A stretch of DNA of 64,000 nt from Roseibium alexandrii DFL-11 (GTDB taxonomy: Bacteria; Pseudomonadota; Alphaproteobacteria; Rhizobiales; Stappiaceae), in the NCBI RefSeq assembly GCF_000158095.2, contig NZ_CM011002.1, positions 4,134,703-4,198,702 of the forward strand, given 5' to 3'. Shown piece by piece: positions 60,527 through 64,000 of the stretch. Position 1 is the first letter of the stretch, and the number at the start of each line of letters is the position of its first letter. The position numbers were made by a program, and so were the translations under genes. Under the pieces are notes generated by a model. The model was not told where the DNA came from. It saw only the letters and a program-made list of their open reading frames with translations, and did no database searches.

Positions 60527-61054
60527 CTAACGGCCTTGAATGACTTCCTTCTCGCAATCCAGAAGATGAATGGTCATCTCAGTGTAGAGGCTGAAGTCGC
60601 TCACCTTCGATGCACGCCCGCGCAGGAACATTTCAACATCATTGGATGCGTAGTTGGCCGCAGTGGTTTTTCGCAAGAAACAGGTGCAACGGGGCGCATC
60701 CATATTGCTTTTGCTCTCACACAAGGCGGTGTGTTCACTTGGCTGACTCGAGCCACCGGCCGTCCCGTCTGTCGTGCAAATTTGACGAAGTTCATCCAAC
60801 TTGGCGAGTGCTTGCGCAGAGAGCCGGTCCGGTTCGTTGGCGTAGTAAAATGAGAGATCAACGTTGGAAAGATTTGTGTCCAGTGACTTGGTGAAAATGC
60901 AGCCGCATTGATCTGCCGAGAGGCCAAGTTCAGCCTGGCAGGCGTTCGACATCCGTGCCCATCTGTTTTCAGAAGCTGAAAGCGGTTCGCTGGCAAATGC
61001 GGGTGTGTGGAAAAACACAAACAGCATTGCGAAAATACAGACAACAGTTCTCAT
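60527..61054 (-). CDS. Exported cysteine-patterned protein, internally duplicated
   Basis: A 175-residue protein with a signal peptide (MRTVVCIFAMLFVFFHTPAFAS). The mature part carries eight cysteines in two equal sets: Cys39-x10-Cys50-x-Cys52-x40-Cys93 and Cys112-x10-Cys123-x-Cys125-x41-Cys167. Similar bits between them (SNVDLSFYY and SNDVEMFLR) show an old tandem duplication. Likely disulfide-bonded and periplasmic. No family recognised. It is convergent with the hydrolase and separated from it by 41 bp. Confidence 0.82.
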   Translation of the reverse strand: MRTVVCIFAMLFVFFHTPAFASEPLSASENRWARMSNACQAELGLSADQCGCIFTKSLDTNLSNVDLSFYYANEPDRLSAQALAKLDELRQICTTDGTAGGSSQPSEHTALCESKSNMDAPRCTCFLRKTTAANYASNDVEMFLRGRASKVSDFSLYTEMTIHLLDCEKEVIQGR

Positions 61055-61144
61055 TGCATCATCAGGTTCTTTCTAGGGCCATTGTCATGAAGCCTTAGCG
61101 TAGAAGTTTTTACGGGCGATGTATCTCAGTTCGATGGTTTCCGA

Positions 61145-61786
61145 TTAGACCGGCAGGGTTTCCTTGCCCTGTTTCTGAACACGGTACCAGGCCCATAACA
61201 ACCGAGCTGCCACGCCTCTGTTCGGTGCCCAATCTGAGGCAATCCGGTCCAGTGTTTTGACATCCGGCTTCTCCCTCAATTCGAACGCATCGCAAACGGC
61301 GATTTGAAGGGCGAGGTCTCCGCTTGGAAAAATGTCCGGGTGGCCTGCGCAAAACAGGAGAAATATGTCGGCGGTCCATCGCCCGATCCCTTTGATCTCA
61401 CACAATTGGTTGTGCGCGTCTTCGGCCGGGGCCGTTGCCAGACCGGCTAAATCGAGCCCATTCTCGCAGGCTGTTGTTACGGCGCGCAGGGTTCGGATTT
61501 TGGGTTTGGACAAGCCAACCGCGGCCAGATCTTCATCGCTAAAGCAGGCCAGGCTCTCAGCGGTCAATGGCGTGACCAAGGTCTGCAAGCGGGCAAAGAT
61601 TGCGCTCGCGCTGGCGACGGAGACTTGCTGGCCGGTAATGATATGCGCCAGGCCTTCAAAGTCGGCTGGCCGACGGCGCAGGGGCAGCGACCCCGCCCTC
61701 TCGGAAATGCTCCGCAAGCGTGGATTCGCGGCGAGAAGCTCCGAAAGCAACCGGTTCAAGTCATCTTCTGTGTGAATTGGCCTCAT
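61145..61786 (-). CDS. DNA-3-methyladenine glycosylase II (AlkA-like)
   Basis: A 213-residue base-excision repair glycosylase of the HhH-GPD superfamily. HhH motif CEIKGIGRWTADIFLLF and the catalytic Asp in FPSGDLALQIAV are present, with GLAHIITGQQVSVASASAIF at the front. ATG 61786 (MRPIHTED) is preferred to a longer frame. Lacks the N-terminal AlkA domain, so a short catalytic-core type. Divergent from gluQ. Confidence 0.91.
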   Translation of the reverse strand: MRPIHTEDDLNRLLSELLAANPRLRSISERAGSLPLRRRPADFEGLAHIITGQQVSVASASAIFARLQTLVTPLTAESLACFSDEDLAAVGLSKPKIRTLRAVTTACENGLDLAGLATAPAEDAHNQLCEIKGIGRWTADIFLLFCAGHPDIFPSGDLALQIAVCDAFELREKPDVKTLDRIASDWAPNRGVAARLLWAWYRVQKQGKETLPV

Positions 61787-61889
61787 CACGGGACTTCGAC
61801 GATCTCCATGCTTGCGCAGGGGCTTTGGAATGATAGGAACGGTTAGCCGTAAAAGACCCGCAGCTTCCAATCAACCGTTCTCAAGCTTC

Positions 61890-62774
61890 ATGACTGAGCC
61901 TGTCTTTCGTTTCGCGCCTTCTCCGAATGGTCATTTGCACCTTGGCCATGCCTTATCGGCCTTGCTGAATGCCCGGGCGGCTGTGGCGTTGCATGGCCGG
62001 TTCCTGGTGCGTATTGAAGACATTGATCAGACCCGGTGCACGCCTGACCTGGAGCGAGACATGTTTGAGGATCTGGCATGGCTTGGGGTGCCGCTAAATG
62101 AGCCTGTGCTGCGTCAGTCGGAAGCCTTTCCGCATTACCGGTCGGCGCTGGAAAAGCTTCAGGACCTCGGGCTGGTCTATCCAGCCTACCTGACGCGGGC
62201 CGAGATCAAACGCTTCGTCGCGGCCTTTGAAGAAAAGGGCATCCCTTGGCCACGGGATCCGGATGGCGCACCGCTCTATCCCGGAGACGATGTGGTCTTG
62301 AGCGAAGCGGAAATACAGGAACGGGCTCAGAGCGATGCGCCCTTTGCGCTCCGGCTTGATATGACGGCTGCTCTGGGCCGCATTGACGAACCGCTCACCT
62401 GGCAGGAGTTCGGGGCGGAAGGTCCAGCATTGTTCGAACCGGCAAAAACCATCGCTGCGGATGCTGCATCCTGGGGAGATGTGGTTTTGGCCCGGAAAGA
62501 CACGCCGACGAGCTATCATCTCTCCGTTGTCATCGATGATGCGCGCCAGGGAATCACGGATGTGCTGCGAGGTCAGGATCTCTATGCTGCAACCAGCGTC
62601 CATCGCGTGCTTCAGCATTTGCTGAATTTGCCGGAGCCCCGATACCGCCATCACCGGCTGATCCTTGGTGATGATGGCCGCAAATTGTCCAAGTCAAACC
62701 AGGACACGAGCCTGCGTTCTTTAAAGGTATCCGGCGTGACGCATGTGGAGCTTCGCAGACGCATCGGACTTTAG
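61890..62774 (+). CDS. gluQ: Glutamyl-Q tRNA(Asp) synthetase
   Basis: Attaches glutamate to queuosine at position 34 of tRNA-Asp. The 294-residue protein is a truncated class I GluRS: RFAPSPNGHLHLGHALSALLNA carries the HIGH-like HLGH motif and GDDGRKLSKSNQDTSLRSL the KMSKS-like loop. No anticodon-binding domain. The zinc-binding cysteines of the E. coli enzyme are absent (YPAYLTRAEIKR in their place), as in other alphaproteobacterial forms. ATG 61890 starts the MTEPVFRFAPSP block. Confidence 0.93.
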   Translation: MTEPVFRFAPSPNGHLHLGHALSALLNARAAVALHGRFLVRIEDIDQTRCTPDLERDMFEDLAWLGVPLNEPVLRQSEAFPHYRSALEKLQDLGLVYPAYLTRAEIKRFVAAFEEKGIPWPRDPDGAPLYPGDDVVLSEAEIQERAQSDAPFALRLDMTAALGRIDEPLTWQEFGAEGPALFEPAKTIAADAASWGDVVLARKDTPTSYHLSVVIDDARQGITDVLRGQDLYAATSVHRVLQHLLNLPEPRYRHHRLILGDDGRKLSKSNQDTSLRSLKVSGVTHVELRRRIGL

Positions 62775-62796
62775 CTTCGTCCACACGGCATGAGAC

Positions 62797-63762
62797 TCAC
62801 AAACTGAGGACGTACTCCAGGAACCAGATCCAAAGACTTGTCGTCAAAACGGCAAGTGCCGTGGTTACGGTGATCGCGTTCGCTGACATGGCGTGACCAG
62901 TGCCGTATTTGTTCGCGAAAACGTAGGCGTTGATCCCGGTCGGGCAGGCGGCAGTCAGGGTGGAGACCGCCACCCAGAGTGGGGGCAAGTTGAAGACAAA
63001 ATATCCCAACGAGAAAACGGTTGCCGGCATGATGACAATCTTGATGGCCGACAGAAGCAGCCCGGGCAATATGTTACCGCGCATTCCATATTGAACAAGG
63101 CTCATACCCAGCGAAATCAGGGCGAGAGGCAATGCGGTTGCGCCGATCCGGTTCAGCAGGTCACTTGCCAAAGACGACATTTCAAACCCGGTCAAGCGCC
63201 AGCAGAACGCGGCGATGATGGTGATCACTAGTGGATTTCGGATCAAGCTTTTCGCGGCGCTTTTAATCAAGGTCAGCACCGGTGGGCTTTTCCCGCCGCT
63301 GTCATGGGCAGCGGCCCGCTCCATCACGATTGCCATCAAAACGGTCATGAAAGCCAGGTGGATGGAGACAATAAGCAGCAAGGGGACCAGGCCGTCATCC
63401 CCGTAAACCGCTGCGATCAGCGGCAGGCCCACCAGAATTGTATTTGCAAAGGCCGCTGAAATGGCCCCGATCGCACCTGCACGGGCATCGCGTCCGAAGC
63501 CTTTGCGAATGACGAGGGTTCCAAGAGCCCAGGCGCACGCGATCCCAAGAAAATAACTCGCCCAAAGCGCCCATGGCAGTCCTGCCGACAGATCCGCTGT
63601 CACAAGCGTCCGGAAAATCAGGATCGGAATGGCGACCACATAGACAAATTCGCCGAGCGCTTCGCTTACCTTCATGCTGAGGATTTTGGTTCGGGCCAGG
63701 CCGTATCCAAAGCCGATCAGCAGAAAGACAGGGGCAACGATTGTGAGTGTTTGAACAAACAT
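62797..63762 (-). CDS. AEC-family (auxin efflux carrier-like) transporter
   Basis: A 321-residue inner-membrane transporter with about ten helices in two inverted five-helix halves, broken by a loop near residue 160 (ERAAAHDSGGKSPPVL). Family features: PILIFRTLVTADL, FANTILVGLPLI and ACPTGINAYVFANKYG. ATG 63762 (MFVQTLTI) is preferred to a start 14 codons upstream. Bacterial members may move malonate or other organic acids; substrate unknown. Confidence 0.91.
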   Translation of the reverse strand: MFVQTLTIVAPVFLLIGFGYGLARTKILSMKVSEALGEFVYVVAIPILIFRTLVTADLSAGLPWALWASYFLGIACAWALGTLVIRKGFGRDARAGAIGAISAAFANTILVGLPLIAAVYGDDGLVPLLLIVSIHLAFMTVLMAIVMERAAAHDSGGKSPPVLTLIKSAAKSLIRNPLVITIIAAFCWRLTGFEMSSLASDLLNRIGATALPLALISLGMSLVQYGMRGNILPGLLLSAIKIVIMPATVFSLGYFVFNLPPLWVAVSTLTAACPTGINAYVFANKYGTGHAMSANAITVTTALAVLTTSLWIWFLEYVLSL

Positions 63763-63895
63763 GCCTTTGAAGGGGCTAGAGTATGGCTGGTGGACACCGG
63801 CCAACGGGGAAGGTAAGCAAGTCTGTCATACTGGTTCGCTGGAGATCGGGACGCAAGCCCCTGATGCTATCCGTTTTGAATTGGGGTTGCGCCGC

Positions 63896-64000
63896 ATGGC
63901 TGAATACGATGAGGACAGTGTCAATCTTGCGCTTTTGGCGCATGATTTGCGCACGCCCTTAGGCGCCATGCGGTTAACTGCTGAGCTGATCGAAACAGGG
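63896..64000 (+). CDS. Sensor histidine kinase, N-terminal fragment (runs off the window)
   Basis: The first 35 codons end at the window edge. NLALLAHDLRTPLGAMRLTAEL is a HisKA dimerisation/phosphoacceptor helix with the phospho-His in HDLRTP. ATG 63896 is the likely start but the frame stays open upstream, so the true start may be earlier. Confidence 0.8.
   Translation, partial: MAEYDEDSVNLALLAHDLRTPLGAMRLTAELIETG

Noticed and set aside
1-64000. CRISPR arrays, rRNA operons, insertion sequences
   Set aside because: None seen: no regularly spaced direct repeats, no rRNA sequence and no transposase in the window; the only mobile-element gene is the integrase at the left end.

Overview
The window looks like chromosomal DNA of a fairly GC-rich alphaproteobacterium, most likely Hyphomicrobiales and plausibly a marine Stappiaceae (Labrenzia/Roseibium-like) organism. 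Grounds for this: an RpoH2-type sigma-32 next to a CarD regulator, a 7Fe ferredoxin and a SUV3-like helicase (an arrangement familiar from rhizobia and relatives); a single-chain pyruvate carboxylase; a complete carbon-phosphorus lyase operon; imelysin-type iron proteins; and large RTX-type secreted proteins. The taxonomy is inferred from gene content only.

Layout: 1-1.2 kb is the end of an integrated element, a tyrosine recombinase whose stop codon touches the 3' end of a tRNA-Arg gene; the element extends left, out of the window. 1.4-3.8 kb: secreted SNase-like protein and M48 lipoprotein peptidase. 3.8-10 kb (minus strand): rpoH2, carD, fdxA, an S4 RNA-binding protein with no normal start codon, and a SUV3-like RNA helicase. 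10.8-14.3 kb: pyruvate carboxylase. 14.7-16.6 kb (minus): acetyltransferase, glutamine amidotransferase, TerB-like protein. 16.9-22 kb: four-gene iron cluster (imelysin, di-haem cytochrome, second imelysin, Tat-exported DUF1513 protein). 22.1-25.1 kb: AsmA-family protein. 25.1-34.1 kb: DUF805 protein and the phosphonate operon phnGHI-fosX-phnJKL-DUF1045-phnMN, divergent from its GntR regulator phnF, with a visible Pho box and a likely PhnF operator between them. 34.1-38.2 kb: YdcF-like protein, a Tat-exported intradiol-dioxygenase-like protein with a ferric-reductase-like membrane protein, cytochrome b561, and a CYTH/CHAD protein. 38.6 kb: tRNA-Leu. 38.9-44 kb: two divergent large secreted proteins, a beta-helix/RTX protein interrupted by one in-frame TAG and an M10 serralysin-like peptidase; both carry the same type of short repeat. 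44-50 kb: housekeeping genes (VTT-domain protein, dsbB, small membrane protein, small metallopeptidase, ppa, acetyltransferase, DUF2794, Bax inhibitor-1). 50-54 kb: YbbA/YbbP-like ABC system divergent from tesA. 54-64 kb: aldo/keto reductase, thpR, HBM-type chemoreceptor, glycosyltransferase, alpha/beta hydrolase, a cysteine-patterned exported protein, AlkA-like glycosylase, gluQ, AEC transporter, and the start of a histidine kinase.

How the genes work together: the phn block should be a phosphate-starvation operon that breaks down phosphonates and, through an embedded FosX, also opens the epoxide of the phosphonate antibiotic fosfomycin. The imelysin cluster is probably a periplasmic iron-handling unit. 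The paired repeat-bearing RTX-type proteins suggest type I secreted surface or extracellular factors. The points most worth a second look are the TAG inside the RTX reading frame, the shared repeats of the two secreted proteins, FosX inside the C-P lyase operon, the start-codon-less S4 gene, the exported dioxygenase-like/haem membrane pair, and an exported protein with an exact internal cysteine duplication.
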